Origin: Bryobacterales bacterium
GTDB taxonomy: Bacteria > Acidobacteriota > Terriglobia > Bryobacterales > Bryobacteraceae
Length of the DNA: 64,000 bases
NCBI GenBank assembly: GCA_020846745.1
Contig: JADLDI010000032.1
Coordinates: forward strand, 62,001-126,000
Direction of reading: 5' to 3'
Shown here piece after piece: positions 23,553-34,624 of this stretch. A program made the position numbers and the translations under genes. Below the pieces are notes generated by a model. The model searched no databases. It had not been told where the DNA came from and was given only the letters and a program-made list of their open reading frames with translations. Numbering within the stretch: position 1 is the first letter of the stretch; every line of letters begins with the position of its first letter.

Positions 23553-26500
23553 ATGAAGTGCAGTCGAGTGCTCCTGGCTGGAGCTGTCGTCCTGTTGACT
23601 GGTGTTGCCAGTGCACAGGTAACCGGTCGTTTGACCGGGTCAGTCACCGATTCGACGGGGGCCGCTGTGCCCAATGCGAAGGTATCGCTGTTGCTTGCAG
23701 GCGGGCAACAAGCTGTTGCGGTGACGCAGACGTCGGCGGAGGGTCTGTATGCATTTCCGGCCTTGCAGCCGGTGAACTACGATTTAACGGTCGAGACGCC
23801 GGGTTTTTTGAAATTAGTGCTGCGGGCGGTGAAGGTGGATGCGGGTAAAGAAACCCCGGTTCCGGCGATCAAGCTTGAACTGTCGAGCCTATCGGAAACG
23901 GTGGAAGTCAGCGCGAACGCCGAAGTGGTGCAGACGGCCAATGCTGAGGTGGCCAGTACGGTGACGACAGAGCAGATCCGGCGATTGCCGCTGCTGAACC
24001 GGAGCCTGTACAGCGTGCTGCTGAACTCACCAGGCGTACAGAACGGCCGCGGCCCCGCGGTGATCAACGGCATGCGTGCCTCGTATGCGAACATCACGCT
24101 GGACGGCATCAACATCCAGGACAACTTCATCCGGCAGAGCACGCTGAGCTATCAACCCAACATGTTGTTGATCGATCAGGTGAGTGAGTTTACAGTGCTC
24201 ACCTCGAATGCGACGGCGGCGGCGCCCGGCGGAAGCGCGCAGGTTATTTTCACCACTCCTAGCGGCACAAACCAAGTGCACGGGGCGGCCTACTGGTACA
24301 ACCGGAATAACGCGCTCGCCTCCTCTACCTGGTTCGCCAACCAGGCGGGCGTGAACAAACCGTTTCTGAACCAGAACCACCTGGGCGGCCATTTGGGTGG
24401 ACCGATAAAGAAAGATAAGCTGTTCTTCTACGCGAATTTCGAGGCTGTCCGGCTACGCCAGCAGACCGGCCGCAATCGCATCCTGCTGACCGATTCGGCC
24501 CGCCGCGGCGATTTCATCTACCGTGACACCGCCGGTAACGTGCAGCGGGTGAACTTGCTCGGATTGGCGGGCGTCTCAATCGATCCGGTGATCGCGGATT
24601 TGATCAGCAAGTCGCCGGCGGCGTCGGCGGGCAACAACTTCCAGCGAGGCGACTCGCAACCGGCCTTTTCGCGCAATACCACCGGTTACTTGTTTCAGGC
24701 TCGCGATAATCGCGATAGAAATAACTTTCTGGCCAAAGGCGACTACGTCCTGAGCGACAAGAACTCGTTCGCGGTGAGTTATGCATATAACACCGATGCG
24801 ATCGACCGCAGCGATGCCGGAACGGATTACAACCCGGTTCCGGCGGTTACCAATAAGAACCACACGCATTTCATTTCGGGAACGTGGCGATGGAATCCGA
24901 AACCGGAGATGGTGAATGAATTGCGCGGCGGGTTCAATCTGGCTCCAGGCGACTTTGTCAATTCGAGCGCCCGGCCGGCGTTTTATGTGGACGGACTGAG
25001 TTTCCAGAATCCGATCAACTCGTTCATGAACCAGGGCCGCGCCACGGACACCTACAACATCTCGAATACTACAAGTTGGTTCCGGGGCAAACATAACCTA
25101 CAGTTCGGATACCAGCAACAAATCGCGAATAGCGCGCCATATAACGACGGAGGCATCATTCCTACCTACACCGTGGGCATGGGTGTCGGCCAGCGCGCAT
25201 TGACGGCGGCGCAGTTCCCCGGGCCGATCAGCGCCAATGAACTGGCTGCCGCTAACACGCTGCTGGCGTCGCTCGGCGGATTTGTGAACAGCTACACCCA
25301 GACCTTTAACGTGAATTCACGGACATCCGGGTTCGTCAATGGCGCCACGGAACTGCGCCATTGGAATATGAACAATTACGCGCTGTTCATTCAGGATCAA
25401 TGGAAAGCGCGGAGGGGCTTGACGGTGAATCTGGGCGTCCGCTGGGAATATCAGACTCCATTGCGGGAACGCGACAGCCTGCAGTTGATGCCTGTTTTGG
25501 TTAATGACAATTACGTCGCGACGCTTTCCGGTAACGCTACAGTCGACTTCGCCGGTAATCCGGGCACGCGCGACTTCTACAAGCGCGACCGCAATAACTT
25601 CGGTCCGAATATCAGCATGGCCTGGGATGTGTTTGGGAACGGAAAGACCGCCATCCGGGCGGGCTACTCCATGCACTTTGTGAACGATCAGGTGATGACG
25701 GCCGTGCGGAACTCCGTGGGGACCAACAATGGGTTGTCCGCGTCGGCATCGCGCTCCGGGCTGAGCGGCAGGTTGAGCGCCGGGCTTCCGGGTATCGCGA
25801 CACCGGCGTACAAAGTGCCGCGTACTTTCCAGGACAACTACAACCTCGCTCCGGATTCGGCTGCGGCTGCACTAGTAGACCCGAACCTGGTTACGCCTTA
25901 CGTGCAGCAGTGGAATTTCGGCATCCAGCACGAAATCAAGGGCAACATCATTGAAGTCCGGTATGTGGGCAACAAGAGTACGAAGCAACTGCGGGCCTTT
26001 GACTTTAACCAGATCAACTTTCGCGCCGGCGGATTCTACGAGGACTTCCTCCGGGCACGGAGCAACGGATTTCTTGCGCGGGCGGCGCGGGGGGTTTTCG
26101 ATCCAGCCTACAACCCCGCGATCGCGGGCAGCCAGCCCTTACCGGTGTTCGCGTCTATTGCGAACGGAGGGTTGCTGACCAACGGGACAGTGCAAGGGCT
26201 GATCGAGCGTGGCGAAGTGGCCGGGTTGGCGCAGACTTACAGGTCGGCACTGTTTGCAATGCCGTTTAGCTTTTACGGCAATCCGCTGATCTACGGCGGT
26301 AACGTGATGACGAACTATACGAACTCGTCGTACGACGCGCTTCAGATCGAATTCCGACGCCGCACGAAATTTGGGTTGACGCTCACCAGCAATTACAACT
26401 GGAGCAAGGTGCTCAGCGACGCTCTTGGCGATGGACAATCGCTTTTCGAACCGTTCCTTGATAACAACAATCCAAAGATCGAACGGGCGCGCGCACCCTT

Positions 26501-27161
26501 TGATCTGACCCACAACTGGAAGAGTGCCTTCGTTTACGATCTGCCCGTTGGCAAAGGCCATCGTCTGGGCAGTTCGCGGGTGGCGGATCTTGCGATCGGG
26601 GGCTGGAGCGTCAGCGGTTTGATGGGCTGGCAATCGGGCACGCCGTTCTCCATTCTCTCCACTCGCGCCACCATCAACCGCTCCGGTACACGTTCCAACT
26701 CGAACACGGCCGATACCACCCTCACGAAAGAGCAGTTGGACAAAGTGGTCGGGTTCGTCATGACCGGCAACGGCCCGTTCTTTGTCGACCGGAGCGTTGT
26801 CGGTCCGGACGGCCGCGGTGTGGGAGCGGACGGGAGTCAGTTCCAAGGACAGGTTTTCTTCAACCCAGCCCCCGGCATGCCCGGCGCCCTTCAGCGCCGC
26901 ATGTTCTCCGGACCTTCCGTGTTCAGTTTCGACGCGGGCATTCAGAAGCGCTTCAGTATCAGGGAGGGCCAGCATCTGGAGTTCCGCATGGAAGCCATCA
27001 ACGTCATGAACCATCCCACCTTCTATGTCGGCGACGAGGGCGATTCGGCTGATGCGGGCGCCACAACGCGGTTCAACATCAATCAGCCGACATTCGGCAC
27101 GATCACCAGCAATTTCACCGGGCGCCGCGCCGTCCAGTTCGGGTTGTACTATCGCTTCTGA
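23553..27161 (+). CDS. Oar-like TonB-dependent outer-membrane receptor
   Basis: A 1202-residue outer-membrane protein. A signal peptide (CSRVLLAGAVVLLTGVASAQ) is followed by a carboxypeptidase-regulatory-like beta domain (about residues 25-110; GRLTGSVTDSTGAAVPNAKV), a plug domain (about 125-230, with INGMRASYANITLDGINIQD) and a long beta barrel ending in an aromatic residue (QFGLYYRF). This architecture is hugely expanded in Acidobacteriota and probably imports plant or microbial polymer fragments. The ATG at 23553 has AGGGAG upstream. A terminator hairpin follows the stop. The ligand cannot be inferred because no SusD-like or hydrolase partner adjoins it. Confidence 0.9.
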   Translation: MKCSRVLLAGAVVLLTGVASAQVTGRLTGSVTDSTGAAVPNAKVSLLLAGGQQAVAVTQTSAEGLYAFPALQPVNYDLTVETPGFLKLVLRAVKVDAGKETPVPAIKLELSSLSETVEVSANAEVVQTANAEVASTVTTEQIRRLPLLNRSLYSVLLNSPGVQNGRGPAVINGMRASYANITLDGINIQDNFIRQSTLSYQPNMLLIDQVSEFTVLTSNATAAAPGGSAQVIFTTPSGTNQVHGAAYWYNRNNALASSTWFANQAGVNKPFLNQNHLGGHLGGPIKKDKLFFYANFEAVRLRQQTGRNRILLTDSARRGDFIYRDTAGNVQRVNLLGLAGVSIDPVIADLISKSPAASAGNNFQRGDSQPAFSRNTTGYLFQARDNRDRNNFLAKGDYVLSDKNSFAVSYAYNTDAIDRSDAGTDYNPVPAVTNKNHTHFISGTWRWNPKPEMVNELRGGFNLAPGDFVNSSARPAFYVDGLSFQNPINSFMNQGRATDTYNISNTTSWFRGKHNLQFGYQQQIANSAPYNDGGIIPTYTVGMGVGQRALTAAQFPGPISANELAAANTLLASLGGFVNSYTQTFNVNSRTSGFVNGATELRHWNMNNYALFIQDQWKARRGLTVNLGVRWEYQTPLRERDSLQLMPVLVNDNYVATLSGNATVDFAGNPGTRDFYKRDRNNFGPNISMAWDVFGNGKTAIRAGYSMHFVNDQVMTAVRNSVGTNNGLSASASRSGLSGRLSAGLPGIATPAYKVPRTFQDNYNLAPDSAAAALVDPNLVTPYVQQWNFGIQHEIKGNIIEVRYVGNKSTKQLRAFDFNQINFRAGGFYEDFLRARSNGFLARAARGVFDPAYNPAIAGSQPLPVFASIANGGLLTNGTVQGLIERGEVAGLAQTYRSALFAMPFSFYGNPLIYGGNVMTNYTNSSYDALQIEFRRRTKFGLTLTSNYNWSKVLSDALGDGQSLFEPFLDNNNPKIERARAPFDLTHNWKSAFVYDLPVGKGHRLGSSRVADLAIGGWSVSGLMGWQSGTPFSILSTRATINRSGTRSNSNTADTTLTKEQLDKVVGFVMTGNGPFFVDRSVVGPDGRGVGADGSQFQGQVFFNPAPGMPGALQRRMFSGPSVFSFDAGIQKRFSIREGQHLEFRMEAINVMNHPTFYVGDEGDSADAGATTRFNINQPTFGTITSNFTGRRAVQFGLYYRF

Positions 27162-27178
27162 TCCCGATGTGGAAGCGG

Positions 27179-27215
27179 AAGGGCGGCTCCTCGCGCAGGG
27201 CCGCCCTTTACGTTT
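27179..27215. terminator. Bidirectional terminator between TonB receptor and bcp
   Basis: AAGGGCGGC at 27179-27187 pairs perfectly with GCCGCCCTT at 27200-27208 around a 12-base loop, followed by a T-rich run. It lies 17 bases after the receptor stop and just after the end of the convergent bcp gene, so it suits rho-independent termination of the plus strand best. Confidence 0.75.
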
Positions 27216-27716
<501 letters not shown>

Positions 27717-27801
27717 ACAGGCGCTTAGATGCCCAGCTTACCGTATCCCGCTTCCGAATGCTGGTATACAGGTGCGCCGGGGTGCGCGAGGCGTCGCGGA
27801 T

Positions 27802-28433
27802 ATCGGGGACAGGCCCCGATTACTCCCGATTACTGGGGCGGTCGGAAGCGGGAATCGATACTTTACAACCGTTTCATCGCGTAACTTTGGAACACTTTGG
27901 GGGGATAGCGGGTGGGGATATCGGGGACAGACCCCGATTACCTGGGGGAGCGGGGGATATCGGGGACAGACCCCGATTACTGCGATTACTGGGGGAGCGG
28001 GGGATATCGGGGACAGACCCCGATTACCTGGGTGAGCGGGGGATATCGGGGACAGACCCCGATTACTGCGATTACTGGGGGAGCGGGGGATATCGGGGAC
28101 AGACCCCGATTACCTGGGGGAGCGGGGGATATCGGGGACAGACCCCGATTACTGCGATTACTGGGGGAGCGGGGGATATCGGGGACAGGCCCTGATTGCT
28201 GGGGGAGCGGGGGATATCGGGGACAGACCCCGGATTACTGGGTGAGCGGGGGGATATCGGGGACAGACCCCGGATTACTGGGTGAGCGGGGGGATATCGG
28301 GGACAGACCCCGGATTACCCGGATTACTGGGGGAGCGGGGGGATATCGGGGACAGGCCCTGATTGCTGGGGCGGTCGGAAGCGGGAATCGATACTTTACA
28401 GCCGTTTCATCGCGTGACTTTGGAACACTTTGG
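27802..28433. repeat. Array of 12 palindrome-bearing units with 67-base terminal duplication
   Basis: The unit core is ATCGGGGACAGRCCCCGAT, a 7-base-arm palindrome with a 5-base centre. It occurs once at 27802 and eleven times between about 27920 and 28355. The last five copies carry small changes. Units alternate between 39 and 47 bases, giving an 86-base higher-order repeat three times over. A 67-base segment (27834-27900) returns at 28367-28433 with two differences, so the array is bounded by a duplication. Open frames through it encode only repeats of GDIGDRPRL or SGTDPDY and are not credible proteins. The arms match palindromes beside the RAYT gene at 52.7 kb. The 788-base gap 27717-28504 holds no gene. 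Confidence 0.93.
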
Positions 28434-28468
28434 AACCGAAGATGTAGCGCGATGCATCCATGGCTTTG

Positions 28469-28474
28469 TATAAT
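28469..28474 (+). promoter_or_regulatory. Candidate -10 element for the cytochrome c gene
   Basis: A perfect TATAAT stands 31 bases before the cytochrome c start and directly after the repeat array. No good -35 hexamer is found 16-18 bases upstream, so the call is tentative. Confidence 0.35.
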
Positions 28475-28504
28475 CATAATTTCGGGAGGATTCTGGTTTT
28501 CCCC

Positions 28505-28825
28505 ATGACTATCAAACGCATTCTGGGAATTAGTGCGGGCATGGTCCTGGCCTCTTCGTTCCTGTTTGGGCAGGACGAGGCAAAGGGCAAGGAAGTTTTC
28601 GAGCAGTGTGGCGTGTGTCACGCCGCCGATAGCGACGAAAAGAAGATGGGACCGGGCCTCAAGGGTTTGTTCAAGAAGAAGACGCTGGCGGATGGCAAGA
28701 CGGCGGTGACCGAGTCGAGCGTCCGCAAGAAGATCGATGAAGGCGGTAACGGCATGCCTGCGTATGCCGAGATGTTGGACAAGAAAGAAAAAGACAACCT
28801 GATCGCCTATCTGAAGACTCTGTAA
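28505..28825 (+). CDS. Small exported class I cytochrome c
   Basis: A 106-residue electron carrier with a signal peptide (RILGISAGMVLASSFLFGQ), the heme site CGVCH about 35 residues in, and an axial methionine in GNGMPAYAEML near residue 83. The C-terminal helix KEKDNLIAYLKTL is typical of class I domains. It is periplasmic. The ATG at 28505 gives the normal signal peptide, but the GGGAGG lies about 15 bases upstream, further than usual, so initiation at an upstream non-ATG codon such as CTG 28493 is conceivable. A 9-base-pair hairpin follows the stop. Confidence 0.87.
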   Translation: MTIKRILGISAGMVLASSFLFGQDEAKGKEVFEQCGVCHAADSDEKKMGPGLKGLFKKKTLADGKTAVTESSVRKKIDEGGNGMPAYAEMLDKKEKDNLIAYLKTL

Positions 28826-28832
28826 GTTTGCA

Positions 28833-28861
28833 CTGACTGCCGCTCACACAGAGGCAGTCAG
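28833..28861 (+). terminator. Hairpin between cytochrome c gene and tRNA-Glu
   Basis: CTGACTGCC pairs perfectly with GGCAGTCAG around an 11-base loop, seven bases after the cytochrome c stop and four bases before the tRNA. There is no T run, so it may be a weak terminator or a processing site for a joint transcript. Confidence 0.45.
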
Positions 28862-28865
28862 CCGG

Positions 28866-28943
28866 GTCCCCATCGTCTAGCCCGGCCTAGGACATCGCCC
28901 TTTCACGGCGGTAACGCGGGTTCGAATCCCGCTGGGGACGCCA
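28866..28943 (+). tRNA. tRNA-Glu (TTC)
   Basis: The acceptor strand GTCCCCA pairs with TGGGGAC, followed by discriminator G and an encoded CCA. The anticodon arm CGCC/GGCG encloses CTTTCAC with anticodon TTC. The T arm has GTTCGAATC flanked by GCGGG/CCCGC. The sequence from CATCGTCTAG through the anticodon is very close to glutamate tRNAs generally. Confidence 0.96.
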
Positions 28944-29037
28944 CTCCTTTAAAATCCGGAACACCGCTCCCTCGCGGTCGCGGCTCGGTTAGATGCTGCT
29001 TGTTTCCACACCCCACCGACACATCATAGCGACAGGC

Positions 29038-29532
29038 TCAATCTGCGGCTTCGATGGGCACTCGTTTGATTGCCTGACCGCGAAGTGCCGCAAGCGCTGA
29101 GCTGAGCGGTTGCTTGGTTACGGGGTGGCGCAACGCTGGGGCGAGTTCAAGGAGCGGTTCGAGGACGAAGCGGCGGTCGAGCATTCGCGGGTGAGGAACC
29201 TGTAGCTTTGGCGTTTGGATGATGAAGCTGCCCCAGAGCAAAAGGTCGATGTCGATGATTCGAGGACCCTTAGGAATGAGGCGTTGACGGCCCATCCGTG
29301 TTTCAATACGTTGCGTTGCGTTTAATAACTGCAAGGGAAAGAGTGCGGTCTCGACCTCCACAACGATGTTGTAGAACCAGGGCTGATGCCTAAGGTCTTG
29401 CGGTTCGGTTTCATAGAGGGAAGACCGGCGGGTGACGTGGACGCGCGGCTGTTCCAGTAGCTCTAGCGCAGTGTTGAGGTTTTGAGCACGGTTGCCGAGG
29501 TTGGAGCCGAGGGAGAGATACGCGGTTTTCAT
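29038..29532 (-). CDS. folK: 6-hydroxymethyl-7,8-dihydropterin pyrophosphokinase
   Basis: Transfers pyrophosphate from ATP to hydroxymethyl-dihydropterin in folate synthesis. The 164-residue length is normal. It begins MKTAYLSLGSNLGNRAQNL (the family signature), then SSLYETEP, and carries the ATP/magnesium motif GPRIIDIDLLLWG followed by VPHPRMLDRRFVLEPL. Cytoplasmic. It lies downstream of ruvB on the same strand with a 19-base gap. Other folate genes are not in the window. Confidence 0.94.
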   Translation of the reverse strand: MKTAYLSLGSNLGNRAQNLNTALELLEQPRVHVTRRSSLYETEPQDLRHQPWFYNIVVEVETALFPLQLLNATQRIETRMGRQRLIPKGPRIIDIDLLLWGSFIIQTPKLQVPHPRMLDRRFVLEPLLELAPALRHPVTKQPLSSALAALRGQAIKRVPIEAAD

Positions 29533-29551
29533 GGCGCGTTGCGGCTCGGGG

Positions 29552-30580
29552 CTAGAACAGCGAGGGTTGGTTGCCGAATGAGCGGCGCTTCGGGACCTGG
29601 AAGTAGTCCCAGGCGCGTTCGGTGGCGAGGCGGCCGCGTGGGGTGCGTTCGAGGAAACCCTGCTGAATGAGGTAGGGTTCGTAGACTTCTTCGATGGTGT
29701 CGGACTGCTCGTCGATGGCGGCCGCGAGTGTGTTGAGGCCGACCGGTCCGCCGGCGTAGTTTTCGAGAATGGTCAGCATTAATTTGCGGTCGGTTTCGTC
29801 GAGGCCAAAGCGGTCGACTTCGAGGAGGTTGAGGGCTACCTGGGCGACGCCGAGGTCGACGTAGCCATTGGCGCGCACCTGGGCGTAGTCGCGGACACGG
29901 CGCAGCAGGCGGTTGGCGATGCGGGGAGTGCCGCGGGAGCGGCGGGCGACTTCGCGGGCTCCGGGTTCGTCCATCGGAACGTTTAACAGTTCGGCGGAAC
30001 GAAGGACGATGCGGGTCATCTCCTCTACGTCGTAGTGATTGAGGCGGAGGACAAGACCGAACCGGCCGCGCATAGGCGCACTGACGAGCCCTTGGCGGGT
30101 GGTGGCGGCGACTGCGGTGAACTTGGGGATCGGAAGAGAATGGGTGCGGGCTCCGGGTCCGGCGCCGATGACGATGTCGACGCGGAAATCTTCGAGGGCG
30201 GAATAAAGCATCTCCTCAACGTCGGGCAGAAGGCGGTGGACTTCATCGATAAAGAACACCTGGCGGTCGCGAATGTTGGACAGGATGCCGGTGAGGTCGA
30301 GCTTTTTCTGGAGGATGGGGCCGGAGGTGAGATCGAAAGCGACTTCCAGTTCCTGGGCGACGATGGAGGCGAGCGTCGTCTTACCGAGTCCTGGAGGGCC
30401 GTGTAAGAGGACGTGGTCCATTGCTTCGCCGCGGGCCTTGGCGGCCTGAATGGCGATCGACAGGATTTCTTTCACCTTCGCCTGACCGGTGAAATCCGCC
30501 AGGCGCGAGGGCCGTAGCGTGGCTTCGAGCTGCTTTTCCCCTTCGAGGGCGGCGGGGGAGACAATGGCGCGATCGCGCAT
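29552..30580 (-). CDS. ruvB: Holliday junction branch-migration helicase RuvB
   Basis: Hexameric AAA+ motor that drives branch migration with RuvA. The 342-residue protein shows LRPSRLADFTGQ near the start, Walker A GPPGLGKTT (about residue 63), Walker B FIDEVHRL, the RuvB beta-hairpin region GPGARTHSLPIPKFT, sensor TTRQG, and the C-terminal winged helix ending with TPRGRLATERAWDYF. All catalytic elements are present. ruvA and ruvC are not adjacent. The divergent esterase starts 58 bases away. Confidence 0.97.
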   Translation of the reverse strand: MRDRAIVSPAALEGEKQLEATLRPSRLADFTGQAKVKEILSIAIQAAKARGEAMDHVLLHGPPGLGKTTLASIVAQELEVAFDLTSGPILQKKLDLTGILSNIRDRQVFFIDEVHRLLPDVEEMLYSALEDFRVDIVIGAGPGARTHSLPIPKFTAVAATTRQGLVSAPMRGRFGLVLRLNHYDVEEMTRIVLRSAELLNVPMDEPGAREVARRSRGTPRIANRLLRRVRDYAQVRANGYVDLGVAQVALNLLEVDRFGLDETDRKLMLTILENYAGGPVGLNTLAAAIDEQSDTIEEVYEPYLIQQGFLERTPRGRLATERAWDYFQVPKRRSFGNQPSLF

Positions 30581-30638
30581 GAGAGGTACCTGACCATTAT
30601 GGCGGATGAGTGCGGCGCACCGGTGGCAATATAAGGGA

Positions 30639-32705
30639 ATGATCGATCGCCGGCAGTTCCTGGCGGCCGCCGCGGTTCTACCGCGCGCGCCGATTCAGTA
30701 TCGCGACTATTCACGGTGCCTTCCCGACTATTTGCGCGCGTTGGTGCAGCAGGCGTATCAGCGGCGGCAACGGGACCTGCAGGCGCTGACGACGCCGGAA
30801 GCGGTGGCCAAGCGCCGGGAATGGGCACGGTCGACGTTTTGGCGGCTGACGGGCGGGCCGCTCGAGAAGACGCCGCTCAATGCACGCGTAGTCCGGTCGT
30901 TTGAGCGGGAGAACTACCGGGTGGAGCACGTCATCTACGACAGCCGTCCCGGGCTGCCGGTGACAGGGAACCTGTACATACCCAAAACGGGCAAGCCGCC
31001 GTATCCCGGAGTGCTGTTCCAGATGGGCCATGCGCTGAACGGCAAGGCGTCGCCGATGTATCAATACTGCTGCCAGGGGCTGGTGCAGTTGGGGTTTGTG
31101 GTGCTGGCGTTCGATCCGATGGGGCAGGGCGAGCGGACGTACTATCCCCGAGAAAACGGTGTGTTGACACGCCTGCCCTCGGCCGATGACGAGCATACGG
31201 TGCCCGGCAAGCAGTTCCTGCTGGTGGGTGACACGTCGTCGCGGTTTCAGGTGTGGGATGCCGTGCGGAGCCTCGATTACCTGGCGGAGCATCCGCTGGT
31301 GGACCCGAAGCGGCTGGCATCCACCGGGAACTCCGGGGGAGGGACGCTGACGATGCTGCTGGCAACGGTAGACGACCGGTTGGCTTGCGCGGCGGTAGCC
31401 AGCGGGAACACCGAAAACCTGGTATGCGCGAATTTCAATCCGCCCGGTTCGACCGACGATGCCGAGCAGGATTTCATCAACGGCGCCCCGGCCGGTTTCG
31501 ACCGCTGGGACACGCTGCACCCGTTTGTCCCGAAACCGCTGCTGATCCTGGTGAGCGCCAAAGACTCGTTCGGGACGTACTCGCCGCGGTATATCGAAAA
31601 CGGCCGCGAAGAGTACGCGGCGATGCAGAGGATGTACGGCGCGATGGGGAAACCGGACCGCCTGGCCTGGTATGAGACTCCCCTGCCCCACGGCCTGTCG
31701 TACGACTTGCGAATGCAGACTTATCGCTGGTTCCGGCGATGGCTGCAGAACGAAACGGCGCCATTGCCGGAAGAGCCGCCGGTAAAGGCCGAGCGCGACG
31801 AGGACCTGTGGTGCACCAAGACCGGCAATGTGGTACGCGACCTGGCGAGCAAAACACCGCACGTGCTGATTCGGGAACAAGCGAAGGCGATCGAAACACC
31901 TGGGAAGCCGGCGGGTTTGGAACGTGTTTTGGGCCTGAACCCGATTCCAGAGGAGATCCCGATGAATGTCCGCGGGACAACCGAGTCGCGGTATGTCAAC
32001 GTGGCCGCGATCGAGGTGGGCACCGCTTCGGGCGTTTGGGTTCCTGCCTGGCAGTTCCGTCCCAAGAAGGCCAGCGCCAACGCACGCTGCCTGGTTGTGC
32101 TGGAACCGGCCGGCCGGAATGGACGATGGAGCGAAGACGGCGTGTATCAACGGCTGGCGCAAAAGGGCGATACAGTGATTGCGCCCGATCTGCGGGGTAT
32201 CGGAGACCTGAACCCGGAGTTTCCGCGGCAGTCGGCGCGCCATGCCGCATCGCACCAGCGGGAGGAGGCATACGCCTGGGCCTCGCTGATGCTCGGCAAG
32301 CCGCTGCTGGGGCAACGTGTGACCGATCTGCGGGTGCTGATTCGTGCGATGCGCCGCAAAATCAGCTTAGCGGCGACGGGGAAGATGACGATCCCGGCTT
32401 TGATTGCGGCAGTGCTGGAACCGATGGTGGAAGCGGTGTATCTGTCGGACCACCTGGCGAGCTATCGTTTGCTGACGGACGCCGAGGAGTACAACCACCC
32501 GCTGGCCAATATCGTGTTCGACGGCCTGCGTCATTTTGATCTGCCGCAACTGGCCGCCGCGGTGGGTCCGAGGCCGGTGAAGATTTCCGGCGCTGTCGAC
32601 GCGTGGAGCCGAGCGATCGCGCTCGAGGATGCCAGGCGGTGGTACGCCAATGCGGGGAATGTGGAGGTGAGCGCCGCCGGGCCGTGGCTCGAAAATCTCG
32701 GGTAG
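30639..32705 (+). CDS. Two-lobe acetyl-xylan-esterase-like alpha/beta hydrolase, exported
   Basis: A 688-residue protein opening MIDRRQFLAAAAVLPRAP, a probable Tat or Sec signal. The first lobe (to about 400) is an alpha/beta hydrolase of the acetyl xylan esterase or dienelactone-hydrolase type, with GHALNGKASPMYQY, the nucleophile in STGNSGGGTLTML (about residue 230) and a late LPHGLSYDLRMQTY likely carrying the catalytic histidine. The second lobe (about 420-688) looks like a degenerate repeat of the fold without a clear GxSxG. Probably deacetylates plant polysaccharide. The ATG at 30639 has AAGGG just upstream. Confidence 0.75.
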   Translation: MIDRRQFLAAAAVLPRAPIQYRDYSRCLPDYLRALVQQAYQRRQRDLQALTTPEAVAKRREWARSTFWRLTGGPLEKTPLNARVVRSFERENYRVEHVIYDSRPGLPVTGNLYIPKTGKPPYPGVLFQMGHALNGKASPMYQYCCQGLVQLGFVVLAFDPMGQGERTYYPRENGVLTRLPSADDEHTVPGKQFLLVGDTSSRFQVWDAVRSLDYLAEHPLVDPKRLASTGNSGGGTLTMLLATVDDRLACAAVASGNTENLVCANFNPPGSTDDAEQDFINGAPAGFDRWDTLHPFVPKPLLILVSAKDSFGTYSPRYIENGREEYAAMQRMYGAMGKPDRLAWYETPLPHGLSYDLRMQTYRWFRRWLQNETAPLPEEPPVKAERDEDLWCTKTGNVVRDLASKTPHVLIREQAKAIETPGKPAGLERVLGLNPIPEEIPMNVRGTTESRYVNVAAIEVGTASGVWVPAWQFRPKKASANARCLVVLEPAGRNGRWSEDGVYQRLAQKGDTVIAPDLRGIGDLNPEFPRQSARHAASHQREEAYAWASLMLGKPLLGQRVTDLRVLIRAMRRKISLAATGKMTIPALIAAVLEPMVEAVYLSDHLASYRLLTDAEEYNHPLANIVFDGLRHFDLPQLAAAVGPRPVKISGAVDAWSRAIALEDARRWYANAGNVEVSAAGPWLENLG

Positions 32706-32723
32706 GGCCGCAAGCAAAAGAAA

Positions 32724-32752
32724 AACCCCCTGAACCGGGAGGCCAGGGGGTT
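32724..32752. terminator. Terminator between esterase and rpoD
   Basis: AACCCCCTG pairs with CAGGGGGTT around an 11-base loop. An A-rich run on the left side (32715-32725) becomes a U tract for the minus-strand rpoD transcript, making this its likely intrinsic terminator, with some effect on the convergent esterase transcript. Confidence 0.8.
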
Positions 32753-32787
32753 CCAATTCCTTCTCGAAGGAATGCAAACGAACAAAC

Positions 32788-34320
<1,533 letters not shown>

Positions 34321-34326
34321 TAACAC

Positions 34327-34624
34327 CCACCTCCTGCTCGACTACTGCTTTCTGTCACGCTGGCCTTGAGGATGGTGCACCGCTCCCCACCGTATTTCAT
34401 TCGCCTACCGCAGCTTCGGAACTTCCACAATTTCAGGATGCGTTTCACAATGAATAACGCTTGATGGTCCGGTGGGTAGGCAAAATCACACACACGGAGA
34501 TCCCTCAGCGGTCAAACACCGTCGTATGATCATAGCACCTTCAGGCTTGTTTGTTAAGCCTTAAATTCAGCCCGCGCCTTCTCTACTGGTTGGATGCTCG
34601 GAAAAGGTAATGGTTACAAGGGTC
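34327..34624. other. Leader region of rpoD
   Basis: No gene is seen in these 298 bases. A TATGATCATA palindrome lies at 34525-34534, and a small hairpin AGGCTT/AAGCCT lies at 34543-34561 shortly after the nrdR stop on the minus strand; the latter could terminate nrdR. The AGGAGG ribosome site for rpoD is at the left edge. A convincing promoter was not identified. Confidence 0.35.

Noticed and set aside
27920..28360. Possible CRISPR array
   Set aside because: Units of 39 and 47 bases are almost identical throughout, including the parts between palindromes. There are no unique spacers and no cas genes.
28866..28943. Attachment-site duplication at tRNA-Glu
   Set aside because: No repeat of the tRNA 3' end was seen in the window and no integrase lies next to it.
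30711..32315. 534-codon open frame antisense to the esterase gene
   Set aside because: It is a shadow of GC-rich coding on the opposite strand; the sense frame has clear hydrolase motifs and the antisense product has none.
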